DNA of 64,000 nt from Methylophaga sp. UBA3192. GTDB taxonomy: Bacteria; Pseudomonadota; Gammaproteobacteria; Nitrosococcales; Methylophagaceae. Every line of letters begins with the position of its first letter. Position 1 is the stretch's first letter. Position numbers and translations under genes: made by a program. Below the pieces are notes generated by a model. That model had not been told where the DNA came from. It did no database searches and worked only from the letters and a program-made list of their open reading frames with translations. This document shows positions 30,856 through 39,465 of this stretch, piece by piece. Where the stretch lies: positions 379,853 through 443,852 of the forward strand of contig DEXE01000006.1 of NCBI GenBank assembly GCA_002363955.1. The letters run 5' to 3'.

Positions 30856-31525
30856 GTGGTAAAGTCAGTCGATAACCGCGGCCACGCAACGTTTCAATCG
30901 GATTCAGCACTTTTTCAGGATCCAGTTTATTACGCAGTCTTTTGACAAACACTTCAATGACATTGCTATCCCGATCCTGATCCTGTTCATAAATATGGTC
31001 AGTCAATTCAGTTTTAGAAATAACTTCCCCGGCATGCAGCATAAGATAATGCAATAATCGATATTCGAAGGCAGTCAATTCAATCGGGAAGTTTTTTACT
31101 GTAACCTGCTGTGAAGCCGGATTCAGTTCAACCTGGCCACAACGCATAGTGGAATTTGACCAGCCGGCAGCGCGGCGTGCCAGTGCGTTCAGGCGCGCTA
31201 CTAACTCTTCAAAATGAAAGGGTTTGACCAGATAATCATCCGCACCGGCTTCAAGACCTTCTACTTTATCTTGCCAGCGACCGCGTGCAGTTAATATCAA
31301 AATAGGAAAAGTAATGTTTTGTTGACGTAACTGTTTAATGACCTCAATACCCGAAAGTTTTGGCAGTCCCAGATCAATAACAGCGACATCGTAGGGATAT
31401 TCTGTTCCCAGGAACAGACCATCCTCACCATCACTGCTCATATCTACAGTAAGTTGATGCTGACGCAGGTGCTGGCCAATTTGTTCACGCAGGTGAGGTT
31501 CATCTTCAATTAATAAAACACGCAT
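30848..31525 (-). CDS. OmpR/PhoP-type response regulator
   Basis: A 225-residue two-component regulator. The receiver domain (1-115) carries the acidic pair ED at 7-8, phospho-acceptor Asp51 in VIDLGLPKLSG, the conserved Thr in ILTARGR and the Lys of LVKPF. The winged-helix DNA-binding domain (about 128-222) has LTAFEYRLLHYLMLHAGEVISKTEL and VEVFVKRLRNKLD. It is cotranscribed with the downstream kinase (8-base overlap) and the upstream PepSY gene (3-base gap). OmpR-family regulators bind direct repeats at about 11-bp period; a candidate exists upstream of the glycine-zipper gene. Confidence 0.93.
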   Translation of the reverse strand: MRVLLIEDEPHLREQIGQHLRQHQLTVDMSSDGEDGLFLGTEYPYDVAVIDLGLPKLSGIEVIKQLRQQNITFPILILTARGRWQDKVEGLEAGADDYLVKPFHFEELVARLNALARRAAGWSNSTMRCGQVELNPASQQVTVKNFPIELTAFEYRLLHYLMLHAGEVISKTELTDHIYEQDQDRDSNVIEVFVKRLRNKLDPEKVLNPIETLRGRGYRLTLPRE

Positions 31526-31528
31526 AAG

Positions 31529-31819
31529 TTATTGCATTTGATATCCGGTATCCCGATCCAGTCGGTAAGTTTTCACTTTACCATCCTGATGTAAGACTTT
31601 GACGCGAAAAATCGTATGATTTTGATACTGTTCCTGGTCTACCGATAAAACCCTGCCACCTGTTTCAACCTGAGCTAATTCTGCGGCGGTTTTTTTTGTC
31701 AGGGGTAAAGCAATGTCGTTAATGCTTGTTCCTGCTTCCGCTTCTGGCGGCAAATGATCAGTATATCCAGATAATGGTAGCGTGAGCACCACAATTAGTA
31801 GATACCAGGAAAATTTCAT
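31529..31819 (-). CDS. Small periplasmic PepSY-domain protein
   Basis: A 96-residue exported protein with a signal peptide (about 1-20, LLIVVLTLPLSGYT) and a single PepSY domain (ALPLTKKTAAELAQVETGGRVLSVDQEQYQNHTIFRVKVLHQDGKVKTYRLD, positions about 37-91). Similar small PepSY proteins are often encoded beside two-component systems and are thought to modulate the sensor or a periplasmic partner. It is the first gene of the PepSY-regulator-kinase operon, with an inverted repeat just upstream. Confidence 0.85.
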   Translation of the reverse strand: MKFSWYLLIVVLTLPLSGYTDHLPPEAEAGTSINDIALPLTKKTAAELAQVETGGRVLSVDQEQYQNHTIFRVKVLHQDGKVKTYRLDRDTGYQMQ

Positions 31820-31841
31820 GTAAAAACCTTATAATTAGTAT

Positions 31842-31868
31842 GTTTGTTATGGAGGGATAATAACAAAC
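31842..31868. promoter_or_regulatory. 9-bp inverted repeat upstream of the PepSY operon
   Basis: GTTTGTTAT (31842-31850) and ATAACAAAC (31860-31868) are perfect arms around a 9-base spacer, located between the cytochrome c stop and the PepSY start. There is no T run after it on the reverse strand, so an operator for the PepSY two-component operon is as likely as a weak terminator. Confidence 0.5.
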
Positions 31869-31889
31869 GGTCAGCAGTCGGTGAAAGCA

Positions 31890-32285
31890 TCACTTGGGTC
31901 CCTGTTCTGGCATGACCGGACCGATGGCATTATCAGCTCTGGCGCGCAAATAGTTATAGAGTTGTTCACGTCCATTGATAACCTGTGGATTATCCTGAAA
32001 AGCTGGCATAACACCTGCTCGACCTTTTTTACCCTTTATCAGCACCTGCATAAATTCTTCTTTGGAGGCCTGATTCAGGCTTTTAGCTAAATTGGGGCCT
32101 GCTAACCCCTGAGCGAAGGTGCCATGACAGCGTGCACACCAGTTTCGATAAAGTACATAGCCTCGATAGGTTTGCGGATCCAGCTTGTTTCCCTCAGTCA
32201 CTTTATAACCAGCCTGAGCTTGTACCGGCCCAAACCACAGGCCGGTAAAGCATAAAACCAATAATGTCGTCAGGCGTAATGACAT
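31890..32285 (-). CDS. Periplasmic class I cytochrome c
   Basis: A 131-residue monohaem cytochrome c. It has a signal peptide (about 1-25, ending VQAQA), the haem-binding motif Cys50-Ala-Arg-Cys53-His54, and the likely distal ligand Met93 in AGVMPAFQD. Small cytochromes of this kind carry electrons from periplasmic alcohol or methanol dehydrogenases to an oxidase in methylotrophs, but no dehydrogenase is adjacent, so its partner is unknown. It lies 18 bases downstream of the glycine-zipper gene and upstream of the PepSY operon. Confidence 0.9.
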   Translation of the reverse strand: MSLRLTTLLVLCFTGLWFGPVQAQAGYKVTEGNKLDPQTYRGYVLYRNWCARCHGTFAQGLAGPNLAKSLNQASKEEFMQVLIKGKKGRAGVMPAFQDNPQVINGREQLYNYLRARADNAIGPVMPEQGPK

Positions 32286-32303
32286 TTCTACGGTTAACCT
32301 AAT

Positions 32304-32843
32304 TTAATAATAACGACCTGGTGATGAGCTTACCACGACATCGACCGGAACATATTCACCGGGGTGATAATTCATAAAAGTCGAATATTCTCTGCCTTTA
32401 TAACGATAACTGACATCGTAACCTTCAATATGCCTTTCAGTATGATAGCGATCATGCACCTGACATTGTTGCTGATAGCGGTAATCATCATTTTGATATC
32501 GGTTGCCCAGATCCCGACCAACAGAACCGCCGAGTAATGTACCGGCAACCGTCATGGCTGTTCTGCCATTTCCCCCACCAAATTGATTACCAACCACGCC
32601 GCCGATAATGCCACCGGCAATGGTGCTGGTATAGGATTGCTGTTGTGGATGTCGCACCGCTTCATCCCAGCATTCCCGGCTGGGTGAGTTGACACGTACT
32701 TCACGATAAACGGGCTGCACATAGGTGACTTTAGCCATTTCACCACCACGATACTGTTTATGGTGTTTTCCGCCAGCCATCACCATTGGTGCAGAAAGTA
32801 CTAACGTTGTGACCAGGCTTAAGCTTGTTATTGTTTTTTTCAT
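32304..32843 (-). CDS. Exported glycine-zipper 2TM-domain protein
   Basis: A 179-residue exported protein (signal peptide about 1-23, ending VMA-GG) with a glycine-zipper pair typical of the Rickettsia 17-kDa antigen family: AGGIIGGVVGNQFGGGNGR then AGTLLGGSVGRDLGNR (about 78-115). A Tyr/Arg-rich C-terminal domain follows (RYHTERHIEGYDVSYRYKGREY). It has no lipobox cysteine. The role is unknown; relatives sit in the outer membrane and respond to envelope stress. Direct repeats at 11-bp spacing upstream suggest control by an OmpR-family regulator. Confidence 0.85.
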   Translation of the reverse strand: MKKTITSLSLVTTLVLSAPMVMAGGKHHKQYRGGEMAKVTYVQPVYREVRVNSPSRECWDEAVRHPQQQSYTSTIAGGIIGGVVGNQFGGGNGRTAMTVAGTLLGGSVGRDLGNRYQNDDYRYQQQCQVHDRYHTERHIEGYDVSYRYKGREYSTFMNYHPGEYVPVDVVVSSSPGRYY

Positions 32844-32889
32844 GAGCTACTCCACTCGTTGAAGTTGAGCTCAGAGTAGCAACGGTTAA

Positions 32890-32905
32890 CTGAACTGTGC
32901 CTGAA
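32890..32905 (-). promoter_or_regulatory. Direct repeat TTCAG-N6-TTCAG upstream of the glycine-zipper gene
   Basis: On the reverse strand TTCAGGCACAGTTCAG contains two TTCAG units with start points 11 bases apart, 47 bases upstream of the gene start. This is the geometry of OmpR/PhoP-family binding sites. Function is inferred. Confidence 0.4.
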
Positions 32906-32962
32906 TGGCTGAGTAATGTTTTGTTAATTTTTTGACGCCTGAGCCATGAGTTTCAACAGGCC

Positions 32963-35900
32963 CTAACATTCAGCCCATTGTTTATCTAACCGTTTAGCGG
33001 AGACAGGGTAGGCGGTGCCAATTTCCTGAGCAAAAATCGAGATGCGGAATTCTTCAATCATCCAGCGGTACTGTTGCATCGCTTCAGTATCAGCACGCTT
33101 GATATTTTGCAGATAACGTTGCCAGTATGGGTGGACTTCCTGTTGACGCTGACGATCCTTAGTCGGATCAGTTTTTAACTTATCCAGCCTGGCGCCAATA
33201 GCCCGGAAGTATGCCGGTAAACGCTGTAATGCATCATCCGGTGTGTAATGAACAAACCCTTGATAGAGGAGATGAGCTAATTGCTCGCGGATATCTTTAA
33301 CGGCATGTATTGCTGCCAACGGAATATTTCCGGACAGCCGTTTGGCAATTGCATGATATTCACTTAACGGTTCAGCAATCAATCTGGCCAATTGGTTGGC
33401 AATGTTGATCAGCTCACTACTTTGTTGTTGCAGACGTTGTTCAAACTGCTGTTTATCATGAGGCCATTCCTGATCCTTAAGAAAGCAACGGTCGAACGCT
33501 ACCGCAATCAAGTCCTGTTTGAGCTGTTCGCAAGGGGTGATTTGCCGAGTGTTTTTTTCATCAAACGGTGCAGCCGGTACATTGGCGTAATGCAGGCACA
33601 TCTTCTGAATATCCGGCAGATTTTTCTGCAGATATTTGACTTTATCTTTCTCGGCCAGCATAAACAGCCTTCTCAGTCCCAGGGCTGAAAAGGTTTTTGC
33701 CTGCTGCAAGGTATCCATCAAGGTTAGATCAACATGATCAATACGATCCACCAGAGCAGGATAAGCGGTCATTTCCAAACCGTTTTGTTGCATGACAATC
33801 TGTTCAGGAAACGCGTCAAAAGCCCAATCAGTCATGCCGGTTTTTTCATAATCTGAATCCGGTAACTGACGGAAGCTGGCAGCCGCTTCTTTCGACCAAT
33901 CCTGCTTTAACTGATTCAAATCACGGCTTTCGGCCAACAATTCACCCTGTTCATTCACAAGCTTGAAATTCATTTTCAGATAGAGAGGTAAATCTTCTGG
34001 TCGCCAATCATCAGGCTTGATTTCCACACCGGTCATTTTACGTAGTTGTTCACTTAAAGCCGGCAATAAAGCGCCTTCATATGCTGTCAGGGTTTTCAGG
34101 CAACGATCGGCATAATCCGGCACAGGAATAAAATGTCGACGCAAGGATTTTGGCAGACTTTTCAGCAGAAAAATCACCTTGTCACGTAGCAATCCCGGTA
34201 CCAACCACTCATAGCGCTCCGGATCACTTTGATTGAGTAGTGAAAGTGGAATGGTCTGGGTAATACCATCATGTTGCTTGCCAGGTTCAAAATGATATTC
34301 CAGAGGCAATGGAACACGGTTGACCAATAGTTGATCTGGATAACTCTCCACTGTCACCTGATCAGCATTGTGCTGCATCAGAATTTCACGACTCATAAAC
34401 AGGCATTGAGGATCTTTTTTCTCAGCCTGTTTGCGCCACTTTTCAAATCCCTGGCCATTAATAATATCGTCAGGAATACGTTGCTGATAAAAAGCAAACA
34501 GGGTGTCCTCATCTACCAGGACGTCCCGGCGTCGTGATTTTTGCTCCAGCAGTTCTATCTCATCAACCAGTTGGCGATTGTGTCTGAAAAATTTCGCCTG
34601 ACAGTTAAAGTCACCATTTACCAGCGCTTCACGAATAAATATTTCGTTAGAAATCACGCGGTCTAACGGTCCGTAATGAATCTTGCGGCGGTTAACAACG
34701 GGTAGCCCATACAGATTGACGCTTTCAAATGCGACCACCTGTGCCGGTTTTTTCTCCCAGTGGGGATCACTGTATTGGCGTTTAACCAAATCTCCGGCAA
34801 TCGGCTCGATCCACTCGGGTTCTATTTTGGCGACAATCCGGGCATAAAGCTGGCCAGTTTCGACCAATTCGGCCGCCATGATCCATTTGGGACCTTTTTT
34901 ATGTAATGCCGAGCCCGGGAAAATTTTCAGTTTAAGATTTCGGGTGCCGGCGTAGCTGTGCTGATCAGCTTTCACGGCGACATTGCTTAACAAACCACTG
35001 AGCAAAGCCTGGTGAATGGATTGGTAATCAGCTGCTTGCTGATTCGGCTTAAAGCCCATCTGGGTGGTTTGAACATGCAGCTGCTGATAAATATCATGCC
35101 ATTCGCGTAATCGCAGGTATGACAGAAAGTTTTCTTTACAGTATTTACGAAATTTATTCTGGCTGAGGTGTTTCTGTCTATCGTGGTACAGATCCCATAA
35201 TTTGAGAAAAGCCAGGAAATCGGAACGCTCATCTTTATATTTGCTGTGGGCTTCATCGGCAGCCTGTTGTTTATCCATCGGCCGTTCACGTGGATCCTGA
35301 ATACTCAGAGCACTGGCGATCACTAATACTTCGTTCAGGCTGTTTTGATCATTTGCTGCCAGAATCATCCGGGCGATACGCGGATCAATAGGCAGTTTTG
35401 CCAGTTGGCGGCCGATTTCGGTGATTTGGCGTTTATCATTAACGGCATTAAGTTCTTCCAGCAACCGGTAACCATCATTGATCATCTTCGGAGGCGGGGG
35501 GTTAATAAACGGAAACTTTGCCGGATCGCCCAGTTTTAATGCTGTCATTTGCAGAATGACTGAAGCCAGATTAGTACGCAGTATTTCCGGATCGGTGAAG
35601 GCGGGTCTGGCAGTGAAGTTCTCTTCATCATAAAGACGTATGCACACACCAGCCGCTACACGTCCACACCGTCCGGAACGCTGATTGGCACTTGACTGTG
35701 AAATTTTTTCTATCGGTAATCGCTGAACTTTATTCCGCACACTGTAGCGACTGATTCGTGCCAGACCGGGATCGACAACATAACGAATACCGGGCACAGT
35801 CAGAGAGGTTTCAGCGACATTGGTTGCCAGGATAATGCGCCGCGGACCACCGGTTTTAAATACCCGGTTCTGTTCACTGGCTGACTGGCGGGCAAATAAT

Positions 35901-36850
35901 GGCAGGATTTCCGTATTGGGTGGATGATGTTTACGCAGTGCTTCAGACACATCACGGATATCACGTTCACCGGAAAGAAAGATGAGCACATCACCCGGTC
36001 CGACACGGCACAATTCATCTACGGCCTGAACAATGCCATCCACGAAATCCAGATCTTCACTATCATCATCGCGACTCAATAGAGGACGATAACGAATTTC
36101 GACAGGGTAGGTTCGGCCACTGACCTCAATCACCGGCGCATTGTTAAAATGCTCTGAAAACCTTTTGGTATCAATGGTGGCTGAAGTGATGATCAGTTTC
36201 AGATCTGGACGCTTGGGAAGCAGTTGTTTGAGGTAGCCCAGCAGAAAATCAATATTCAGACTGCGTTCATGAGCTTCATCAATAATCAGTGTGTCATATT
36301 GATTTAAAAAAGGATCATTCTGCGTTTCAGCCAGCAAAATACCATCTGTCATCAGTTTGATATAACTTTTGTCGGCTTTTACCTGATCATGAAAACGTAC
36401 TTTATATCCGACTACTTCGCCGATTTCAGATTTAAGCTCTTCGGCAATCCTGGTTGCAACCGTCCTTGCCGCAATTCGTCGTGGTTGAGTATGACCGATC
36501 AGACCGCCGACACCCCGGCCTAGATCCAGACAGATTTGAGGTAGCTGAGTGGTTTTACCTGATCCGGTTTCACCACAAAGAATGATGACCTGATTTTGCT
36601 GAATAGCGTTAGCGATGTCTTCCCGTCGTTCTATAACAGGAAGATCTGCATTCAATGATGGCTTCGGAATATTATTAAGACGTTGCTGATAGCGCTGGTT
36701 TGAACGTTCAATTTGCTGCTGCAGATTCAGCCATTCAGTTTCATTGGCGGATTTTTTCTGCAATTGTAATGACCGCCGACGCAGCTTGTGCTGGTCGGCG
36801 ATCATTGTTTGTTTTATCTGAGACTTTAATTGTTGCTGTAGGTTGTTCAC
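32963..36850 (-). CDS. hrpA: ATP-dependent RNA helicase HrpA
   Basis: DEAH-box RNA helicase of 1295 residues (E. coli HrpA 1300) involved in mRNA processing and ribosome rescue. Walker A GETGSGKT is at 93-100, DEAH at 191-194, and SAT motif III is in IITSATID. Motif VI is in QRSGRCGRVAAG, followed by the helicase-associated HA2 and OB-fold domains and the long HrpA-specific C-terminal region (DUF3418). Stop and start are unambiguous, with no frame disruption across 3.9 kb. It has 85 bases to the upstream DUF481 gene. Confidence 0.96.
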   Translation of the reverse strand: MNNLQQQLKSQIKQTMIADQHKLRRRSLQLQKKSANETEWLNLQQQIERSNQRYQQRLNNIPKPSLNADLPVIERREDIANAIQQNQVIILCGETGSGKTTQLPQICLDLGRGVGGLIGHTQPRRIAARTVATRIAEELKSEIGEVVGYKVRFHDQVKADKSYIKLMTDGILLAETQNDPFLNQYDTLIIDEAHERSLNIDFLLGYLKQLLPKRPDLKLIITSATIDTKRFSEHFNNAPVIEVSGRTYPVEIRYRPLLSRDDDSEDLDFVDGIVQAVDELCRVGPGDVLIFLSGERDIRDVSEALRKHHPPNTEILPLFARQSASEQNRVFKTGGPRRIILATNVAETSLTVPGIRYVVDPGLARISRYSVRNKVQRLPIEKISQSSANQRSGRCGRVAAGVCIRLYDEENFTARPAFTDPEILRTNLASVILQMTALKLGDPAKFPFINPPPPKMINDGYRLLEELNAVNDKRQITEIGRQLAKLPIDPRIARMILAANDQNSLNEVLVIASALSIQDPRERPMDKQQAADEAHSKYKDERSDFLAFLKLWDLYHDRQKHLSQNKFRKYCKENFLSYLRLREWHDIYQQLHVQTTQMGFKPNQQAADYQSIHQALLSGLLSNVAVKADQHSYAGTRNLKLKIFPGSALHKKGPKWIMAAELVETGQLYARIVAKIEPEWIEPIAGDLVKRQYSDPHWEKKPAQVVAFESVNLYGLPVVNRRKIHYGPLDRVISNEIFIREALVNGDFNCQAKFFRHNRQLVDEIELLEQKSRRRDVLVDEDTLFAFYQQRIPDDIINGQGFEKWRKQAEKKDPQCLFMSREILMQHNADQVTVESYPDQLLVNRVPLPLEYHFEPGKQHDGITQTIPLSLLNQSDPERYEWLVPGLLRDKVIFLLKSLPKSLRRHFIPVPDYADRCLKTLTAYEGALLPALSEQLRKMTGVEIKPDDWRPEDLPLYLKMNFKLVNEQGELLAESRDLNQLKQDWSKEAAASFRQLPDSDYEKTGMTDWAFDAFPEQIVMQQNGLEMTAYPALVDRIDHVDLTLMDTLQQAKTFSALGLRRLFMLAEKDKVKYLQKNLPDIQKMCLHYANVPAAPFDEKNTRQITPCEQLKQDLIAVAFDRCFLKDQEWPHDKQQFEQRLQQQSSELINIANQLARLIAEPLSEYHAIAKRLSGNIPLAAIHAVKDIREQLAHLLYQGFVHYTPDDALQRLPAYFRAIGARLDKLKTDPTKDRQRQQEVHPYWQRYLQNIKRADTEAMQQYRWMIEEFRISIFAQEIGTAYPVSAKRLDKQWAEC

Positions 36851-36935
36851 TGATCTTCAATTTATCCGTACGCATTAATAGTCCCAGCGGCAAATATCAT
36901 ACAGAGCCGGCGCTACTATGTCTGGTTAGGTGCTT

Positions 36936-37910
36936 TTACAGACTCCAGGAAAGTGACAAAGTATATTTGAAATCGTTTTTACTGATGTCATCTTCCGTTT
37001 CAGAATCGTATTCATTGGACATACCGACTTTTAATGCCACGCCAGCTCGTTCGTCCAGATCCAGGATCCAGTCAAAAGTGGTCACATTACGATATGCATC
37101 AAAAGAGTCAAAGCTTGGGTAAAAAGTATTGGCTAGTGCCAAGCGTTGCGCTGCATTAATGCGCCAGCGTGATTCAAGACCCAACAACCCCTCAGGAGTA
37201 AATTCCTGACGCTCTCCACCAAATGTTTTATTAAACCCCACACCTGAACGACCAACGAATAAAAAGTCTTCGGAGTTGGCAAATTCATAACCAAAACCAC
37301 TATTGGCATTAACACGATAATCGTAATCTTTGAATCGATCGATATCAAAACGTCCACCGGCAAAGGTAAACCAGGGTGTGGTTGGTTTTAACCAGTCACG
37401 GTTAATTGAACTAAAAAAGCTGTTGTCAGAAGTTTCCTCTTCTGACTTGGCATAGAAATAAGCCGTGCGACTGTTAATACGGGTTTTTTCAGTTGCAAGA
37501 TCAGCATTGAATGCCACGTTTACCTTACTGTTATCTGATTTTCCGCGACTTCCTGCCAACCCTAAATCGAAACGTCTTTCCCAATCAGATAGCCAGCCGG
37601 TGCCAAATAAACCGTTATCTTCAGGTTCTGCCTGAGCGATTTCAGCTGGTTCGATAGTGGGGGCGGCAGACGTTTGCTCGGATGGCGTTTGTTGAGCCAG
37701 AGCTTCATAGTTGGTTTTTATATCAGCAACGGTATTAGTATTGATGACCATTTCCCCGAGAAGCTGATGTTTGATAGTAAGAGATTCCTGATTACGCTCT
37801 AATAAGTCACCTTGAAGTCGGTCACCATTGGTTAAAATCAATGTGACAGGTGCTGCGTGGGATAGAACAGGAGCCAGTAAACAAATAAAAACGATTTTTT
37901 TCAGAAACAA
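36936..37910 (-). CDS. DUF481 outer-membrane beta-barrel protein
   Basis: A 324-residue exported protein with a signal peptide (about 1-19, ending SHA-AP), a short N-terminal domain (GDRLQGDLLERNQESLTIKHQLLGEMVI, resembling domains that precede DUF481), a low-complexity linker (75-95), and a C-terminal DUF481 barrel of alternating aromatic/polar strands ending LSLSWSL, with the terminal aromatic region expected of an outer-membrane barrel. The function of DUF481 is not known. The start is a TTG with AGGAAAT upstream. A promoter with an overlapping palindrome precedes it. Confidence 0.85.
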   Translation of the reverse strand: MFLKKIVFICLLAPVLSHAAPVTLILTNGDRLQGDLLERNQESLTIKHQLLGEMVINTNTVADIKTNYEALAQQTPSEQTSAAPTIEPAEIAQAEPEDNGLFGTGWLSDWERRFDLGLAGSRGKSDNSKVNVAFNADLATEKTRINSRTAYFYAKSEEETSDNSFFSSINRDWLKPTTPWFTFAGGRFDIDRFKDYDYRVNANSGFGYEFANSEDFLFVGRSGVGFNKTFGGERQEFTPEGLLGLESRWRINAAQRLALANTFYPSFDSFDAYRNVTTFDWILDLDERAGVALKVGMSNEYDSETEDDISKNDFKYTLSLSWSL

Positions 37911-37920
37911 AATGATTTCC

Positions 37921-37971
37921 TATGGCAGATTTTGACTGCCATATACTAGCGATAACCAGGTCGAATGTCAG
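37921..37971 (-). promoter_or_regulatory. Promoter and overlapping palindrome for the DUF481 gene
   Basis: On the reverse strand CTGACA (37966-37971), a 17-base spacer and TAGTAT (37943-37948) make a good sigma-70 promoter. A perfect inverted repeat, TATGGCAG/CTGCCATA with a 7-base spacer (37921-37943), covers the presumed transcription start and ends ten bases before the TTG start codon, where a repressor could block transcription. Confidence 0.5.
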
Positions 37972-38002
37972 TTGATATTTAAGGGAAATTTTTCCCTAAA
38001 TG

Positions 38003-38467
38003 TTAACACCCGTCATTGTTTACAGTGCCATCGGGCATCGTGGTATTGCAGAATTTGATCCCTCTGTCATGTACACCAATCATTGATGCACCAGTTAAGT
38101 CTGCACCAGACATGTCGGAAAAGATTAAATGCGCTCCGTCCAGGGTAGCATTTTTCAGATTGGCATCAATTAACTGGGTGTAATCCATTAATGAATTACT
38201 GAGATTGGCACCTTCCAGCTGAGCACCGTGCATACGGGAGTGAGTAAACCAGGCGCCTTTAACATTCGCATTGGTGAGGATGATGCCTTTGAGGTTTGCT
38301 TCGCTCATATCCGCACCTTGCAAATCATGATTTTCCAAGGGGGCTTCGCTTAAATCACAGTGATGGCACTGGTTTTGTTCGAGTAGCCTTTTAAGATAGA
38401 TTTTATCGTAGGCGAAGGCTGCTGTACTGCATAAACTCAGGGCTGTGATAATCACCATTGATTTCAT
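38003..38467 (-). CDS. Exported pentapeptide-repeat protein
   Basis: A 154-residue protein with a signal peptide (about 1-19, ending AFA-YD) and a right-handed beta-helix of A(D/N)LxX repeats: LQGADMSEANLKGIILTNANVKGAWF, then HGAQLEGANLSNS, DANLKNATLDGAHL and SGADLTGASM, covering about 48-135. The segment after the signal has CHHC, and another cysteine pair lies at the C-terminus (FCNTT...NDGC), possibly disulfides in the periplasm. The role is unknown. Confidence 0.85.
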   Translation of the reverse strand: MKSMVIITALSLCSTAAFAYDKIYLKRLLEQNQCHHCDLSEAPLENHDLQGADMSEANLKGIILTNANVKGAWFTHSRMHGAQLEGANLSNSLMDYTQLIDANLKNATLDGAHLIFSDMSGADLTGASMIGVHDRGIKFCNTTMPDGTVNNDGC

Positions 38468-38497
38468 TATGTTTCCCTCAACTTCATTGATTTAGCG

Positions 38498-39091
38498 TTA
38501 GTCTGTCCAGCGGTTCTCAAAAAAATGTTTGCTTAAAGGACGTCGTTCTCTTGCCTTTAGTTCCCGTTCCAATGCTTCAGTGCTCAAGCTATCAAGTGGA
38601 GCAGGGTAACCAATCGCTATCACCGACCACAAATTTATTTCTGATGGGATTGATAAGGCTTCACGCAGTTTGTCGACATCAAAGCCACCCATTTGGTGAG
38701 ACATCAATCCAGCTGCTGTCGCCTGCAGGCACATATTCAGACTTGCAGCACCAGTATCATAGCCATTCCATATGTTCGCATTTTCGTTTTGGGAAAACTG
38801 GGGGCGTGAAGCGGTGACAATTAATAACGGTGCATTAACCGCCCAGGTTTGATTGCCTGGTGAGAGACTGTCCAGTGTCTTATGCCAGCTTATTTCATCT
38901 TTGAATCTGTTGCAGATAATGTAGCGCCATGGCGCTTCGCCATAACAAGAGGGCGCCCACAATGCAGCTTCACAAAGGGCTGTAATAGTATCGTCACTTA
39001 CAGCTTGTGTTGGATCGAATGCCTTGCCACTCCATCGCTCAGCGATAATGCTGGCGAGTTTCTGTTCAGTTTCAGCGGGTTTTTGAATCAA
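38498..39091 (-). CDS. Nitroreductase-family flavoprotein
   Basis: A 197-residue FMN-dependent oxidoreductase. It has the N-terminal phosphate-binding RWSGKAFDPTQ, ALWAPSCYGEAPWRYI for FMN, and the C-terminal GGFDVDKLREALSIP...IAIGYPAPLDSL segment with the conserved G-Y/F-P. Substrates of such enzymes (quinones, nitro compounds, enals) cannot be predicted. The start is a TTG at 39091; no ATG upstream of the FMN motif is in frame. It is 31 bases downstream of yhbY. Confidence 0.85.
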   Translation of the reverse strand: MIQKPAETEQKLASIIAERWSGKAFDPTQAVSDDTITALCEAALWAPSCYGEAPWRYIICNRFKDEISWHKTLDSLSPGNQTWAVNAPLLIVTASRPQFSQNENANIWNGYDTGAASLNMCLQATAAGLMSHQMGGFDVDKLREALSIPSEINLWSVIAIGYPAPLDSLSTEALERELKARERRPLSKHFFENRWTD

Positions 39092-39122
39092 AATGATATC
39101 CCGTATAGCTTAGTGACTAAGA

Positions 39123-39416
39123 TTAACGCGGTAATTGAATGACTGGTTTTTCTGCCGGGCGATAAAAACCACCAATGTGACCAATCATCATGACTAAATC
39201 TGCGCCGGTTTTTTCCGCAATTTCATCGAGCATTTGCTTGCGCTCTGTTTTTTCCTGTCCGCTGACGCGTACTTTAATCAGCTCATGATAAGCCAGTGCA
39301 TTTTCAATTTCGGCCAGAACGGCTTCAGAAAGACCAGCGTTACCGACCATTACAACGGGTTTTAGTGGATGGGCCAATCCTTTCAGATATCGGCGTTGTT
39401 TATCATTGACTGCCAT
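39123..39416 (-). CDS. yhbY: Ribosome assembly RNA-binding protein YhbY
   Basis: A 97-residue single CRM-domain (CRS1-YhbY) protein that binds pre-50S particles. The fold signature is clear: LKGLAHPLKPVVMVGNAGLSEAVLAEIENAL, then ELIKVRVSG, and IGHIGGFYRPAEKP in place of the usual IGxxxVLYR. E. coli YhbY is also 97 residues. It is divergent from rlmKL with a 49-base gap. Confidence 0.93.
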   Translation of the reverse strand: MAVNDKQRRYLKGLAHPLKPVVMVGNAGLSEAVLAEIENALAYHELIKVRVSGQEKTERKQMLDEIAEKTGADLVMMIGHIGGFYRPAEKPVIQLPR

Positions 39417-39465
39417 GAGTAGGGCTACCTGTATTAAAATGCCGTGATTATATCAGGATAGTTTC

